DNA of 64,000 nt from Prevotellaceae bacterium UBA4332 (GCA_002394365.1 DGTQ01000014.1:1-64000), one strand, 5' to 3'; shown: positions 52,134 to 61,641, numbered from the stretch's first letter. A program made the numbers and translations. Notes: generated by a model from the sequence alone, not told the origin.

Positions 52134-53140
52134 AAAGAAATATTCCAATAGAATTCTTTAGATTCTTATTTATTTGTGTTATTTGTCTTTGGCATTTTAG
52201 TAATGTCGCTACGTTTGTAAAGCATGGCTATATTGCAGTCGAGTTCTTTTTTATTTTATCAGGATTTTACTTGTATAAGAATTATAGAAAGAATCCAGAA
52301 ATAGAGACAATAGATTATCTACTCAGTAGATGCAAAAAACTATTACCACCATTTTTGATTTCATTTTTATTGTTGGTTTTGCTTGATAGAAAGCAATATA
52401 TTTATCCTCCAGAGGAAATATCGCCAGATTCTATTTTGGAAAAATATTTTTCTCATTTCCATGAAATTTTTTTATGTCAAGGAATAGGCTTAACGGATAG
52501 AGTGGCTATAAATCATCCATTGTGGTTCATTAGTGTGTTGTTATTTTCAAGTGGATTGTTGCATTCTCTGTTGAGAAACTATGGACAAAAAGCAATAAAC
52601 TTATTTATTCCAATAATAGTTTTAGTAGGATTAAATTATCTACTTGCAAAAGGAGGAAAAGTTGACGCTCCTATTTTTTTTTCACCTTGGCTCCGTTCAG
52701 GGATAGTCCGAGGTCTATCTGAAATGGGATTGGGAATAATTATATCAAATATTTTTGAAAAGAAGTATTACACTGTAGTAAAGAAAAAAATAATTTTTAA
52801 CTTATTGGGGGGGGCATCTTTATTAGGCTTCATGCTTATGATTCTGGCAGAAGGTAACTATGACTATTTATCTTTTTTCTTTGTTCCGATAATCATAGTA
52901 TGTTGTAATACACAGAATAGTGTGTTTCAAAAACTATTCTGTTCACGCATATGGGTTTGGTTTGGGAATTTAAGTATGTTTATGTATTTTATTCACTTAT
53001 TTGTTGCCTATATATTCTGGATGTGGTTTTGTAACTTAGGAATCCCTACAACAGTGTTAGTAGTAATGTATATAACAGGTGTTGTCTTTGCCGCTTATTT
53101 CCTAAAAATGATATCTAATTTGTTTTTGCCTAGCAAATGA
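52130..53140 (+). CDS. Membrane acyltransferase (family 3)
   Basis: A 336-residue polytopic O-acyltransferase. The N-terminus IPIEFFRFLFICVICLWHFSN with the conserved His, then YIAVEFFFILSGFYLYKNY and SRCKKLLPPFL, are typical of the OafA-like family. About ten helices. Its start overlaps the glycosyltransferase remnant. Confidence 0.92.
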   Translation: MKRNIPIEFFRFLFICVICLWHFSNVATFVKHGYIAVEFFFILSGFYLYKNYRKNPEIETIDYLLSRCKKLLPPFLISFLLLVLLDRKQYIYPPEEISPDSILEKYFSHFHEIFLCQGIGLTDRVAINHPLWFISVLLFSSGLLHSLLRNYGQKAINLFIPIIVLVGLNYLLAKGGKVDAPIFFSPWLRSGIVRGLSEMGLGIIISNIFEKKYYTVVKKKIIFNLLGGASLLGFMLMILAEGNYDYLSFFFVPIIIVCCNTQNSVFQKLFCSRIWVWFGNLSMFMYFIHLFVAYIFWMWFCNLGIPTTVLVVMYITGVVFAAYFLKMISNLFLPSK

Positions 53141-53176
53141 AAGAGAATATAGAATAGATTGAACTACATTGACTTT

Positions 53177-54331
53177 ATGAAGAATGATTTATTATACGCA
53201 CCAATAGCATTGTTTACATATAATAGGGCAGATCACACCAAGCAGGCTGTGGAGTCTCTGATGAAGAACGTAGAGGCGAAGGACTCTGACTTGTTCATCT
53301 TCTCTGATGGACCTAAGAATGAAAAGGCCAAGAAGGGAGTGGAAGAGAATAGGGAGTATATTCGTTCTTTGAAGAACGAAAACGATTTGGAAATCTCGCA
53401 AAGCCGAGATACAGAGAACGCTCATTCTTCAGTGTCTCTCGTTAATTATCATAAGGAAAACAAGTTTTCGCAGGATAATTCCTCGATACCCTCTGACGAT
53501 AGTCAGTCAGCATCTCTACGCAAAGAGCCAAGCGCATCTGACGATGCTACGCAGAGTAATACTCCCTCTCTAAACAGAGAGGGCAGGGGTGAGTCTTTCA
53601 AATCTGTAACTATCATAGAACGTGAGAAGAACTGGGGGCTTGCCAATAGCCTGATAGCTGGTATCACGGAGATAGTGAATAAATATGGTAGGGTAATAGT
53701 TGTGGAGGATGATTTGATACTTTCACCTTATTTTCTGCAGTTTATGAACGAGGCTCTGGAGAAGTATAAGGATGAGGATAAAGTCGCAAGTGTCTCTGCT
53801 TTCCTTAATCCTATTGATTGTGAGGCACCAGAAACATTTTTTTTGCGTTACTTTGCTTGCTGGGGGTGGGCTACATGGAAACGTGGCTGGGACATTCTCA
53901 TCAATGATGACAGGGTGTTGTTGAAGCGACTGCGTTGGAAGAAGAATGATTTTAATATTAGTGGCACAGGACCCTTCTATGGCATATTATATTGTGACAA
54001 AATAGGATTGAATGATTCATGGGCTGTGAGGTTCTACGCTTCGCAGTTCCTTGCGGGCAAGTTGCAGTTGTTTCCTGGCAAGACAATGGCAATACAGACG
54101 GGGACGGATGGTAGTGGAACGCATGGGATAACCATTCAGCATACATTTGACACCATGCGATTATGTATGGAACCGATACATCTTGGAGATATAGCTATAG
54201 AAGAAAACAAGGAAATGTATGATGCATTTGCCCGCTTCTATGCGAAAGGCAATACAGAAAGTGGATTAATGCGTATATGTGGTACAATAAAGTCATTTAT
54301 TAGAAGTCTGTTAGGACTAGATTATAAATAA
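53177..54331 (+). CDS. Glycosyltransferase (GT-A) with large in-frame repeat insertion
   Basis: The enzyme has 384 residues from the ATG at 53177 (MKNDLLYAPIALFTYNRADH); an in-frame TTG at 53159 is the alternative. FIFSDGPKNEKAK, KNWGLANSLIAGI, VVEDDLILSP (acidic metal-binding motif) and WGWATWKRGW match a glycosyltransferase group common in Bacteroidetes glycan loci. Residues about 67-140 (53375-53596) are a hydrophilic Ser/Asp/Asn-rich insert between EYIRSL and FKSVTII. It is encoded by palindromic repeats: AATTATC...GATAATT, CTCTACGCAAAGAG, and CCCTCTC-TAAACA-GAGAGGG at 53564-53583. The insert keeps the frame and seems to be recently gained non-coding DNA. Confidence 0.88.
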   Translation: MKNDLLYAPIALFTYNRADHTKQAVESLMKNVEAKDSDLFIFSDGPKNEKAKKGVEENREYIRSLKNENDLEISQSRDTENAHSSVSLVNYHKENKFSQDNSSIPSDDSQSASLRKEPSASDDATQSNTPSLNREGRGESFKSVTIIEREKNWGLANSLIAGITEIVNKYGRVIVVEDDLILSPYFLQFMNEALEKYKDEDKVASVSAFLNPIDCEAPETFFLRYFACWGWATWKRGWDILINDDRVLLKRLRWKKNDFNISGTGPFYGILYCDKIGLNDSWAVRFYASQFLAGKLQLFPGKTMAIQTGTDGSGTHGITIQHTFDTMRLCMEPIHLGDIAIEENKEMYDAFARFYAKGNTESGLMRICGTIKSFIRSLLGLDYK

Positions 54332-54332
54332 T

Positions 54333-54908
54333 ATGATAAAAACTCGTAAAGACTTAAAGGAGTATCTTAATGCTGATAGCAAAAATTATTGGCATTTGCA
54401 TGTGGGATGTATAAAAAGATGGTACACCCATCTTTTTACTGACCCGATGACGGACCAAACCAAAGTATGGGCATATATTTACAACTTGCGTCACCTTGAA
54501 TACCATATAAATAACAAGGGACTATATCATACTCTTGCAAAGGTATATTATAGTTGGCGTCTTCGTTCATTAAGTTACAAGACGGGTTTCCAGATTCCCC
54601 CCAACACCTGTGGCAAGGGATTGACCATTTGGCATTGGGGAACTATAATAATCAATGGAAGAGCAAGGTTGGGTGAGAACTGTATTTTGCGTCCAATGGT
54701 TATGATAGGACATAAAAATCCAGAGGATGATGCTCCAAGGATAGGTAGTAACGTAACAATTTCAGCGGGAGTGTCTATAATAGGACCAATAACAATAGGG
54801 GACAATGTGGTGATAGCACCTAATGCGGCTGTAGCATCAGATATCCCATCTGATAGCCTTGTTGGTGGCGTGCCAGCAAAGGTGATAAAAAAATATAAAG
54901 AGATATGA
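54333..54908 (+). CDS. Serine-acetyltransferase-like hexapeptide acetyltransferase
   Basis: 191 residues: helical N-terminal half with WYTHLFTDPMTDQ, then a left-handed beta-helix (KGLTIWHWGTIIINGRARLG, MIGHKNPEDDAPRIGSNV, ITIGDNVVIAPNAAVASDIP, GGVPAKVIKKY). The His of IWHWG is in the catalytic position of CysE-like enzymes. It starts one base after the preceding stop region and overlaps the next gene by 4 bp. Confidence 0.9.
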   Translation: MIKTRKDLKEYLNADSKNYWHLHVGCIKRWYTHLFTDPMTDQTKVWAYIYNLRHLEYHINNKGLYHTLAKVYYSWRLRSLSYKTGFQIPPNTCGKGLTIWHWGTIIINGRARLGENCILRPMVMIGHKNPEDDAPRIGSNVTISAGVSIIGPITIGDNVVIAPNAAVASDIPSDSLVGGVPAKVIKKYKEI

Positions 54909-56152
54909 GAGTATTGTTTTTTGCATGGACACCACTAGATCCGCAAGCACCTGTTCATGGATATGGCGGAGGCGGTTGGGTGGAAACTCTTCAGCGTGAA
55001 CTTAATGCTAAAGGCGTAGAGCAGGGATATACATTCATCTCGGATAGAGAAGAGTGGTATAAGCATAATGGATATTCTTATTATGCCGTCAAGCGTGAGA
55101 ATAAAAGCATAAGGGAGAAACTGCTCGTAGGCTTGAATCCAAAAGATACATCTTTTGAGGCTAAGCGTGATGATAGATGTCTTAAGAAGTTTGCTGCAGT
55201 AGTAGAGGACTTCAAACCAGATGTAATACACATATTTGGTTCTGAACAATGCTATGGATTGATAACCAAATATACTAAAGTTCCAGTCGTAATTCATCTT
55301 CAAGGCATACTAAACGTGTATTGGAATGCGTATCTTACTCCTGGTGTGTCATTGTCAACATATTGTTTGCAGAGTCTGAATCCTAAAAAGATATGGAGCA
55401 GATATCAGGAATATATGGAGTGGTATCGCACATGTGCCCGTGAGCGAGAAATCCTAAGGAATTGCAAATACTTTATAGGTAGGACGGACTGGGATAGATG
55501 TTGCACGAGCGTATTGACCAAAGACTATAGATATTTCTATGGTAGCGAGATGCTGAGGACAGAGTTCCATAATGCGCCTGAGCGCATACAACCTAAAAAG
55601 CTGACTATAGTAACTACAAGTTCTGCAGCTGTATATAAGGGATATGACATGATTCTTAAGACAGCCAAGATACTTAAAGACAATATAGGTGATAACTTTA
55701 CGTGGAAAGTGTTTGGGAACGTGGTTCCAGATTTTTATGAGAAGATGCTTGGCATAAAACATGAAGACGTAAATGTGGAGCTATGTGGTGTTGCGAAACC
55801 TGCTCAGCTTGTGGAAGCCTTCTCTAACTGTACCACTTATTTTCATCCGTCATATATAGAAAACAGTCCCAACTCTGTCTGTGAGGCACAATTGAGCGGA
55901 TGCCCTGTTGTGGCATGCTATATTGGAGGTAATGACACTTTGGTAAAACATGGTGTAGCTGGCTTCCTCGTTCCAGCCAATGACCCTTACATGGCGGCAG
56001 CACGAGTCATTCAACTGTATGAAGATAGGGAGTTAAACAAACGTATGGGTGAGGCAAGTAAAGCGACTGCAAGCAAGCGCCATGATAGGGCAACTATCGT
56101 TAATGGTTTGATAGATATCTATAAACAAATTATCGAGACGGAAAAGGCATGA
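54905..56152 (+). CDS. Family 4 glycosyltransferase
   Basis: A GT-B enzyme of 415 residues. HGYGGGGWVETLQREL near the N-terminus, then VIHIFGSEQCYG, and the C-terminal domain TTSSAAVYKGYDMILKTA, WKVFGNV, YFHPSYIENSPNSVCEAQLSGC (donor-binding E motif) and VACYIGGNDTLV. Coupled at both ends by 4-bp overlaps. Confidence 0.93.
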   Translation: MRVLFFAWTPLDPQAPVHGYGGGGWVETLQRELNAKGVEQGYTFISDREEWYKHNGYSYYAVKRENKSIREKLLVGLNPKDTSFEAKRDDRCLKKFAAVVEDFKPDVIHIFGSEQCYGLITKYTKVPVVIHLQGILNVYWNAYLTPGVSLSTYCLQSLNPKKIWSRYQEYMEWYRTCAREREILRNCKYFIGRTDWDRCCTSVLTKDYRYFYGSEMLRTEFHNAPERIQPKKLTIVTTSSAAVYKGYDMILKTAKILKDNIGDNFTWKVFGNVVPDFYEKMLGIKHEDVNVELCGVAKPAQLVEAFSNCTTYFHPSYIENSPNSVCEAQLSGCPVVACYIGGNDTLVKHGVAGFLVPANDPYMAAARVIQLYEDRELNKRMGEASKATASKRHDRATIVNGLIDIYKQIIETEKA

Positions 56153-56997
56153 GTAAACTTATACTTGTTTCATTTGCTGATAAGAGATATAGGAATTCTT
56201 TAGCACGCTTAGAGCAGCAGACAAAGGATTTCCCTTTTGACGAACGCTATTTCCTAACTCAGGAGAACTGCTTGACAAAAGAGTATTGGCGCAGTCTGAA
56301 GCCTTGGTTTTATCGTAGAGGGTTTGGCTTCTGGAACTGGAAGTTTAGAGTGGTTAGAGAGTACATGAATAAAATAGCAGAAGGGGACAAACTGTTTTTC
56401 TCGGATGCAGGTATTCAGTGGAATGATTCACAGGGAGCGTTAGACAGATTTAAGAGGACGATAGAATTACTTGATGGGGAAGATGACATATTAGTTTATG
56501 ATCAGCCTACAATAGAGCAGGAATGGACAAAAGGTGATGTATTGGACGTCCTTGGTGTTTATGATGATGATGAGATTTGTAAATCAAGGCAGTTGTTCTC
56601 GGGTTTTTTCTGCTTAAAGAAAACCGAACGCACATGTAAGTTACTTGATGAAATTATCTCTCTTTCTGATATAGACAAGGAACTTGTAACCGATAAACGC
56701 TCCACGAAGCCAAATAAAGAAGGATTTCAAGAAAATCGTCATGACCAGAGTCTGTTTTCTGTAATGGTGAAAAAACTTCCACATAAAACAATCCATTACA
56801 GCGAACATTATGAGTTAGACGAAAACGGACAAGAGATAGAGGATTGTCCAATCCTTGTAGTGAGAAAAAAAGAAACAGACCGTCCTATGTCGGAGATAAT
56901 AAAGAACAAGTTATTACGTCCCTGGCGTGATTTCCTCGGTTTCTATTTCAAGAGGATAAGGCACTACGAATATTTGTGTGACCATTATCCATGGTAG
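56149..56997 (+). CDS. Putative glycosyltransferase of the glycan cluster
   Basis: A 282-residue soluble protein with LVSFADKRYRNSLARLEQQ at the N-terminus, FGFWNWKFRVVREYMN (typical of DUF-type capsule transferases that resemble GT32/GMA12 enzymes) and KLFFSDAGIQWN with an acidic motif. HDQSLFSVMVKKL fits the late His/Asp motif of such GT-A enzymes. The family assignment is tentative. It is coupled to the upstream GT4 gene by ATGA. Confidence 0.7.
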   Translation: MSKLILVSFADKRYRNSLARLEQQTKDFPFDERYFLTQENCLTKEYWRSLKPWFYRRGFGFWNWKFRVVREYMNKIAEGDKLFFSDAGIQWNDSQGALDRFKRTIELLDGEDDILVYDQPTIEQEWTKGDVLDVLGVYDDDEICKSRQLFSGFFCLKKTERTCKLLDEIISLSDIDKELVTDKRSTKPNKEGFQENRHDQSLFSVMVKKLPHKTIHYSEHYELDENGQEIEDCPILVVRKKETDRPMSEIIKNKLLRPWRDFLGFYFKRIRHYEYLCDHYPW

Positions 56998-57130
56998 GCA
57001 AATTCCGAAAATCTTATAATAATTTTGGATTTCATTCCGATAATCTGCTTCTGCGAAGAGACTGAAATTGTTTAAGAAGGAACCAAAAGGGTCAACGAAG
57101 TCAATAAAAAATAGAGAAAAACTTGCAAGT
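56998..57130 (+). other. Short gene-free stretch before the embedded ATPase
   Basis: No gene seen. A direct repeat-like pair ATTCCGAAAATC/ATTCCGATAATC (57001-57050 region) is the only structure. Confidence 0.4.
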
Positions 57131-57181
57131 TTAAAGTAAACTTTATAATTTTGTGGCAAAATTTTAAAGTAAACATTATAA
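57123..57181 (+). promoter_or_regulatory. Promoter with direct-repeat operator before the 57193 ATPase
   Basis: A -7 box TAATTTTG (57146-57153) lies 20 bp after a partial -33 (TTG, 57123-57125). The two direct repeats TTAAAGTAAAC(T/A)TTATAA (57131-57148 and 57164-57181, period 33 bp) flank the start site, as expected for an autoregulatory operator. The ATG follows at 57193. Confidence 0.65.
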
Positions 57182-57192
57182 AATGTGCAGGT

Positions 57193-58461
57193 ATGAGTAT
57201 ATCAAAGGATATTATAAGACGTTGTTTACGTGATAAGCGTGAAGAAATAGAATCGGCTACCGTAATTAGTCGTTCGTTAGATTTTGAAGAGAATGGTAAC
57301 TACGTAATGGTAGGGTTAAGGCATGTGGGCAAGTCCTATATGTTATATCAGAGAGTTAAGCAATTGCTAGCATCTGGGCACGGATGGGATGAAATATTAT
57401 TTGTGGATTTTGATGATGAACGTCTTGCTGAGTTTGAAACCAGCGACTTTAATACTTTGCTTGAAGTACACTTAGAGGATAATGGTAAACGTCCATATGT
57501 GTTTTTGGATGAAATACAAAACATTCCGTCATGGGAAAAATTTGCAAGAAGGCTGGCAAACGAGAAATATCATGTGTATGTGACAGGTAGTAATGCAAAA
57601 ATGCTGAGTAAAGATGTGGCTACTACATTGGGTGGGAGATTCTTCATAATAGATGTGTATCCTTATTCTTTTAGGGAATATCTGACAGCTTCTGGAACGA
57701 TACTTTCATCTGGTTGGATTTATTCAACGAGTGAAAAAAGCGAGGTGTTGAGGAAATTCAGGGATTATTTCTATTATGGGGGATTGCCTGAAATCCCCAA
57801 TTTCCGACAGAAGAGGACGATGCTATCCAGTCTGTATCAAAAGATTTATCTTGGTGATATATGTCATAGAAATAGTATAAGGAATTCGAGGGTGCTGAAT
57901 ATACTGATAAAAAAACTTGCAGAAAGTGTTAAGCAGCCCATATCATTCAACAGACTGAAGAATGTAATCGTATCAACGGGAGCTCAGACGACGATACCCA
58001 CAGTAATGGATTATACTTCATACGCGGAAGATAGCTGGCTCGTAATACCGATAGAAAATGAGTTGGCAAAGTTGGCGGATAAGGAGTCAACGAAAAAGTA
58101 TTATTTCATAGACAATGGATTGTTAGGGCTATTTCTAATAGATGGTGAAACCTCTCTGTTGGAGAATCTGGTTGCCATACAGCTATTTAGAAAATACGGA
58201 AAAGAGAATGTCAACTATTATAATGGTACCAGCGAAATAGACTTTGTTGTACCAGATGCAGAGGTTGCCATACAAGTATGTTATAGACTTGCGTCAGAGA
58301 ATACCGTGAAGAGGGAGATGGCGCCATTAATAGCCTTTGGCAAAAAACATCAAGGCTGGAAATTGTATGTTGTATCGTATGATGAAGAAAAGGTCATAGA
58401 GAATGGTACAGTTAAAATCCATGTCGTTCCTGTCTGGAAATGGTTGTTGGATGAAGAATGA
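57193..58461 (+). CDS. AAA_14/DUF4143-type ATPase
   Basis: This protein has 422 residues from the ATG at 57193. P-loop GLRHVGKS (41-48), Walker B YVFLDEIQNIPSWEKFAR, TGSNAKML as sensor, then GGRFFIIDVYPYSFREYL, the hallmark of AAA_14 ATPases. A C-terminal DUF4143 domain follows: YYGGLPEI, YQKIYLGDICHRNSI, YTSYAEDSWLV, KKYYFIDNGLLGLF, NGTSEIDFVV (PD-(D/E)XK-like region) and AIQVCYRL. Function of the family is unknown. It has its own promoter and overlaps the next glycosyltransferase by ATGA. Confidence 0.92.
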   Translation: MSISKDIIRRCLRDKREEIESATVISRSLDFEENGNYVMVGLRHVGKSYMLYQRVKQLLASGHGWDEILFVDFDDERLAEFETSDFNTLLEVHLEDNGKRPYVFLDEIQNIPSWEKFARRLANEKYHVYVTGSNAKMLSKDVATTLGGRFFIIDVYPYSFREYLTASGTILSSGWIYSTSEKSEVLRKFRDYFYYGGLPEIPNFRQKRTMLSSLYQKIYLGDICHRNSIRNSRVLNILIKKLAESVKQPISFNRLKNVIVSTGAQTTIPTVMDYTSYAEDSWLVIPIENELAKLADKESTKKYYFIDNGLLGLFLIDGETSLLENLVAIQLFRKYGKENVNYYNGTSEIDFVVPDAEVAIQVCYRLASENTVKREMAPLIAFGKKHQGWKLYVVSYDEEKVIENGTVKIHVVPVWKWLLDEE

Positions 58462-59408
58462 AAACAGTTAAGGCAGTAGCACCATACATATATCCTGGGG
58501 GGATAAACTTCAAGCATAAGCCGTATGAAGCATGGGTGAGGTTAGGGGGACAGGTGGCTCCTGCTCACTATCCGCCTCGCTGTTTGCATGGGTTAGCATT
58601 TCGATATGAGATACCGAGAGCGTTGAAAAAGTTATCGTTATCGTTGAAAGATTCTGTTCGGCTAAGGTTCGTGCAGCCATGGACGATAAAATTTGATACT
58701 TTTCCTGATTATGCACTATATGAGGTGATACCGTTCTTTTGGGATGTGTGGCCAGAGAATTTTGAGAAGACTTTTGCGTGGCTGAAGAAGCATGAGGTGA
58801 AGACGGCAATATTTACGTCATCACAAGTGGCTGAGATGGTAAAAACCAAATTCCCTGTAATGAATGTGCTGTCAGTGACAGAGGGAATAGATATAGAGAC
58901 TTATTCCGAAGGAAAACGTCTAAAAGATAGGGAGATAGATTTTCTAGAGTATGGACGCGAGATAGATCATGTTGTGAAGTATTCTGTGGCAGACAAGATA
59001 AATTATGTCAAGGGCAAAAGTAATGGCAAGCCAATCTTCTCGCAACAGGAGTTGGTAGAGAATCTTGCCAATTCTAAGGTTGTTGCAGCATATACTAAGA
59101 AATGGACCAATCCTGAGCAGGCTGGCGATATAGACACCTTGACCCAACGCTATTGGGAGTGTATGCTGTCTGGTTGCGTTATGATAGGGCATGCTCCAAA
59201 GGAACTGGTGGATTTGATAGGTTATAACCCAGTAATAGAGATAGATATGGATACGCCAGATGAACAGCTGATGAATATTATGGCTAATATTACTGATTAT
59301 CAAGAATTAGCAGACAAGAACAGAACTTCTGCAATAAAATATGGTGAATGGAAATATAGTATGCAGAGGGTGATGAACTTTCTGCGAGAAAAAGAATATA
59401 CATTATAA
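58458..59408 (+). CDS. GT-B-like glycosyltransferase
   Basis: A 316-residue protein: VAPYIYPGGINFKHKPYEAWVRLGG at the N-terminus, then VIPFFWDVWPENFEKTFAWL and TSSQVAEMVKTKFP. The C-terminal Rossmann-like part has YTKKWTNPEQAGDIDTLTQRYWECMLSGCVMIGHAPKELVDLIGY, which resembles the donor-binding motif of GT1/GT4 enzymes (E-x7-G with a Gly-Cys). No exact family is recognised. Confidence 0.78.
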   Translation: MKTVKAVAPYIYPGGINFKHKPYEAWVRLGGQVAPAHYPPRCLHGLAFRYEIPRALKKLSLSLKDSVRLRFVQPWTIKFDTFPDYALYEVIPFFWDVWPENFEKTFAWLKKHEVKTAIFTSSQVAEMVKTKFPVMNVLSVTEGIDIETYSEGKRLKDREIDFLEYGREIDHVVKYSVADKINYVKGKSNGKPIFSQQELVENLANSKVVAAYTKKWTNPEQAGDIDTLTQRYWECMLSGCVMIGHAPKELVDLIGYNPVIEIDMDTPDEQLMNIMANITDYQELADKNRTSAIKYGEWKYSMQRVMNFLREKEYTL

Positions 59409-59411
59409 ATA

Positions 59412-60461
59412 ATGACAGAGACGATACAAAAAAAGAATAGAGATGTCTCTTTGGATGTAGCCAAAGGTGTATTGATATTTCTCGTAGTGTGGGGACATTC
59501 CATACAATTTGGATTTGGGTATGGTTATGGTGAGGCTGGAAAATATTGGTACGATTATATATATAGGGCAATTTATACATTTCATATGCCCTTGTTTATG
59601 GCAATAAGTGGGTATCTTTTTTACTATAGTAATAAGAAACCTTTCAAGGAAGTCATGATTTCAAGATTGAAATCAATAGGCATACCTTATCTAACTTATT
59701 GTACAATAACCGTGCTTTTGTTTGCCCCTCTAATGCGAATGGGGGGGGCAGAATCCTTTATAATAGATACTTATGCTAATGGATATTGGTTTTTGACTTC
59801 CGTCTTATTAAACTGTTTTATAGTATCTTTGATAACTGTATTATCAAAGAATAAATGGATAATAACCACATTATTATTACTGATAAACTTCAGTTTTTTT
59901 TTCGTAGATGACAATTATTTATATTATACTCACAATTATATGTTTACGTGTTTCATTGTGGGGTATTTATATAATTTGCATTTGCAAAAGCCGATGAGTT
60001 TTAATAAGACACACAAAAAAATGACAGTTTTGATATTGATAGCATATCTAATATGTGTTTTTTTGTTTGAAAAAGAAATGTTTATTTATTGGGGTGGTGT
60101 GCATCTTATAAGGAATGGAGAGTTCAGTTTTCATCAACTTGGAATAGATACTTTACGTTGTCTTATAGGAATTGTTGCAAGTTCATGTTTCATGTGCCTT
60201 ATTCCATATCATAAATATTTGAATGATAAGGTAAGGGGCTATATAATTATGTTAAGTCACTATTCTATTGGCATATACTGCTTGTCTAATATAATACTGA
60301 CAATATATTACAAATCTTTAGGTAATTTGGGAATCGAAATCCCATTTAATTATATAACCCCAGCTATCCTAGCTATAGTTGTCGTAATTATTTCATGCGT
60401 GATATTAAGATTTTGCGAAAAGAGAAAGTTGCTTAATTTGTTATTCTTAGGAGGCAGATAA
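59412..60461 (+). CDS. Membrane acyltransferase (family 3)
   Basis: A 349-residue polytopic O-acyltransferase: RDVSLDVAKGVLIFLVVWGHSIQ with the conserved His, FHMPLFMAISGYLFYYSN and RLKSIGIPYLTY. It is the fourth such gene in the cluster. Its stop is directly followed by the ATG of the fucosyltransferase gene. Confidence 0.93.
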   Translation: MTETIQKKNRDVSLDVAKGVLIFLVVWGHSIQFGFGYGYGEAGKYWYDYIYRAIYTFHMPLFMAISGYLFYYSNKKPFKEVMISRLKSIGIPYLTYCTITVLLFAPLMRMGGAESFIIDTYANGYWFLTSVLLNCFIVSLITVLSKNKWIITTLLLLINFSFFFVDDNYLYYTHNYMFTCFIVGYLYNLHLQKPMSFNKTHKKMTVLILIAYLICVFLFEKEMFIYWGGVHLIRNGEFSFHQLGIDTLRCLIGIVASSCFMCLIPYHKYLNDKVRGYIIMLSHYSIGIYCLSNIILTIYYKSLGNLGIEIPFNYITPAILAIVVVIISCVILRFCEKRKLLNLLFLGGR

Positions 60462-61520
60462 ATGAAAGTTGTGCATATAGAATCCGGATTAGGAAACCAG
60501 ATGCTTTCGTATTGTGAGTATCTGGCAATGCGAAAGGCGAATCCTGACGACGAAGTATATATAGAGAATATAATATATGACATAAAGGAGGCGAATGACT
60601 ATATTTGTCAATGGAACGGATATGAGTTGGATAGAGTGTTCCATGTGGATGCTCCGAATGTGAGGAAACTGTTTACTAAAGAACAGTGGGAGGCTGTAAT
60701 CAAAGATATACATACAACGCAATTCTGGAAGCATAATTGGAACTATCCAGTGTTGTTTACTGATGCCTTTCGCAAGCAGGGAATAGACTTGAAGAATATA
60801 CGAGGGGATTTTGAAGCACCAGGATGGCCCCGTATGGTGGATGAAGATGATAAAACCATAAAGCAGAAAATAAAGGATAAATTGGAAAGATGTTTGCCAT
60901 ATATATATATACAACAGTACATAAGAAAAAGACAGGCAAGGAATGTTACAAATAGTTATGAGGATATTCTGTTTGTAAAAACAGATGAGGATGTTTTTAC
61001 TGGTCAGCGCTTGACATTCAAATTGAAAAATAGTGGGATAGAAAAAATAGAATCGGAGATACGTAGTGCTTTTAACTTCCCTGAGATAACAGATGAGAAG
61101 AATATGATGGCTATGAATAAAATAGTTAGGCAAGAAGCAGTAGCTATTCATGCTCGTAGGGGAGATATGTTGGGTTACAACTATGCTTATTACGTGACGG
61201 GATATTTCAAGAGGGCTGTGAAGTATATCAAGCAGCATACTTCACAACCTGTTTTCTATATTTTTTGTGACCCAGGTAGCGTGCAGTGGGCAAAGGATAA
61301 TGCAGATGTTTTAGGATTGAATATGAGGAAGGACAACGTGAATTTTGTAGATTGGAACAAGTCTGCTGATAGCTATAGGGATATGCAACTGATGGCTGCA
61401 TGTAAGCATCAGGTGATTACCAACAGTTCTTTCGGTTGGTGGGGAGCATGGCTCAACACTAATCCAGACAAGATAACGTGTAGTCCAGACTCGATGATAA
61501 ATACTACACATACTTTTTAA
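60462..61520 (+). CDS. Family 11 alpha-1,2-fucosyltransferase-like
   Basis: GT11 enzymes transfer L-fucose from GDP-fucose, usually to a galactose O2. The 352-residue product has the N-terminal GLGNQMLSYCEYLAMRK, the GDP-fucose motif HARRGD (about 230-235), and the C-terminal NSSFGWWGAWLN (about 323-334). No GDP-fucose synthesis genes are in the window. It is the last sugar gene of the cluster. Confidence 0.93.
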   Translation: MKVVHIESGLGNQMLSYCEYLAMRKANPDDEVYIENIIYDIKEANDYICQWNGYELDRVFHVDAPNVRKLFTKEQWEAVIKDIHTTQFWKHNWNYPVLFTDAFRKQGIDLKNIRGDFEAPGWPRMVDEDDKTIKQKIKDKLERCLPYIYIQQYIRKRQARNVTNSYEDILFVKTDEDVFTGQRLTFKLKNSGIEKIESEIRSAFNFPEITDEKNMMAMNKIVRQEAVAIHARRGDMLGYNYAYYVTGYFKRAVKYIKQHTSQPVFYIFCDPGSVQWAKDNADVLGLNMRKDNVNFVDWNKSADSYRDMQLMAACKHQVITNSSFGWWGAWLNTNPDKITCSPDSMINTTHTF

Positions 61521-61537
61521 TGATATATATTAGGGTT

Positions 61538-61597
61538 AACTTATGAAGGGCATTGACAGAGGCCACGGATTTTGCGGAAAGATACGGATATGACAAT
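61538..61597 (+). repeat. Left copy of a 60-bp direct repeat flanking the AbiE remnant
   Basis: It matches 62456-62515 at 55 of 60 positions, starting AACTTATGAA and including GCATTGACAGAG, ATTTTGCGG and GATACGGATATGACAAT. It is related to the CCACGGATTATGCGGATATG family around 33.7 and 34.7 kb. Confidence 0.9.
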
Positions 61598-61610
61598 TAA
61601 TGTGTTTTTC

Positions 61611-61641
61611 TTGCTGATTTCGAGAAAATTTATTATTTTTG
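61611..61641 (+). promoter_or_regulatory. Promoter of the AbiE-like pair
   Basis: A partial -33 (TTG, 61611-61613) and a -7 TATTTTTG (61634-61641), 20 bp apart, 23 bp before the start codon. Confidence 0.6.

Noticed and set aside
60489..61238. 249-residue minus-strand frame
   Set aside because: Antisense shadow of the fucosyltransferase gene; residue composition is random-like.
32824..61520. A Bacteroides-type UpxY/UpxZ-regulated capsule locus
   Set aside because: No NusG-like UpxY or UpxZ gene precedes the cluster in this window, and export is by Wzm/Wzt rather than a Wzx flippase.
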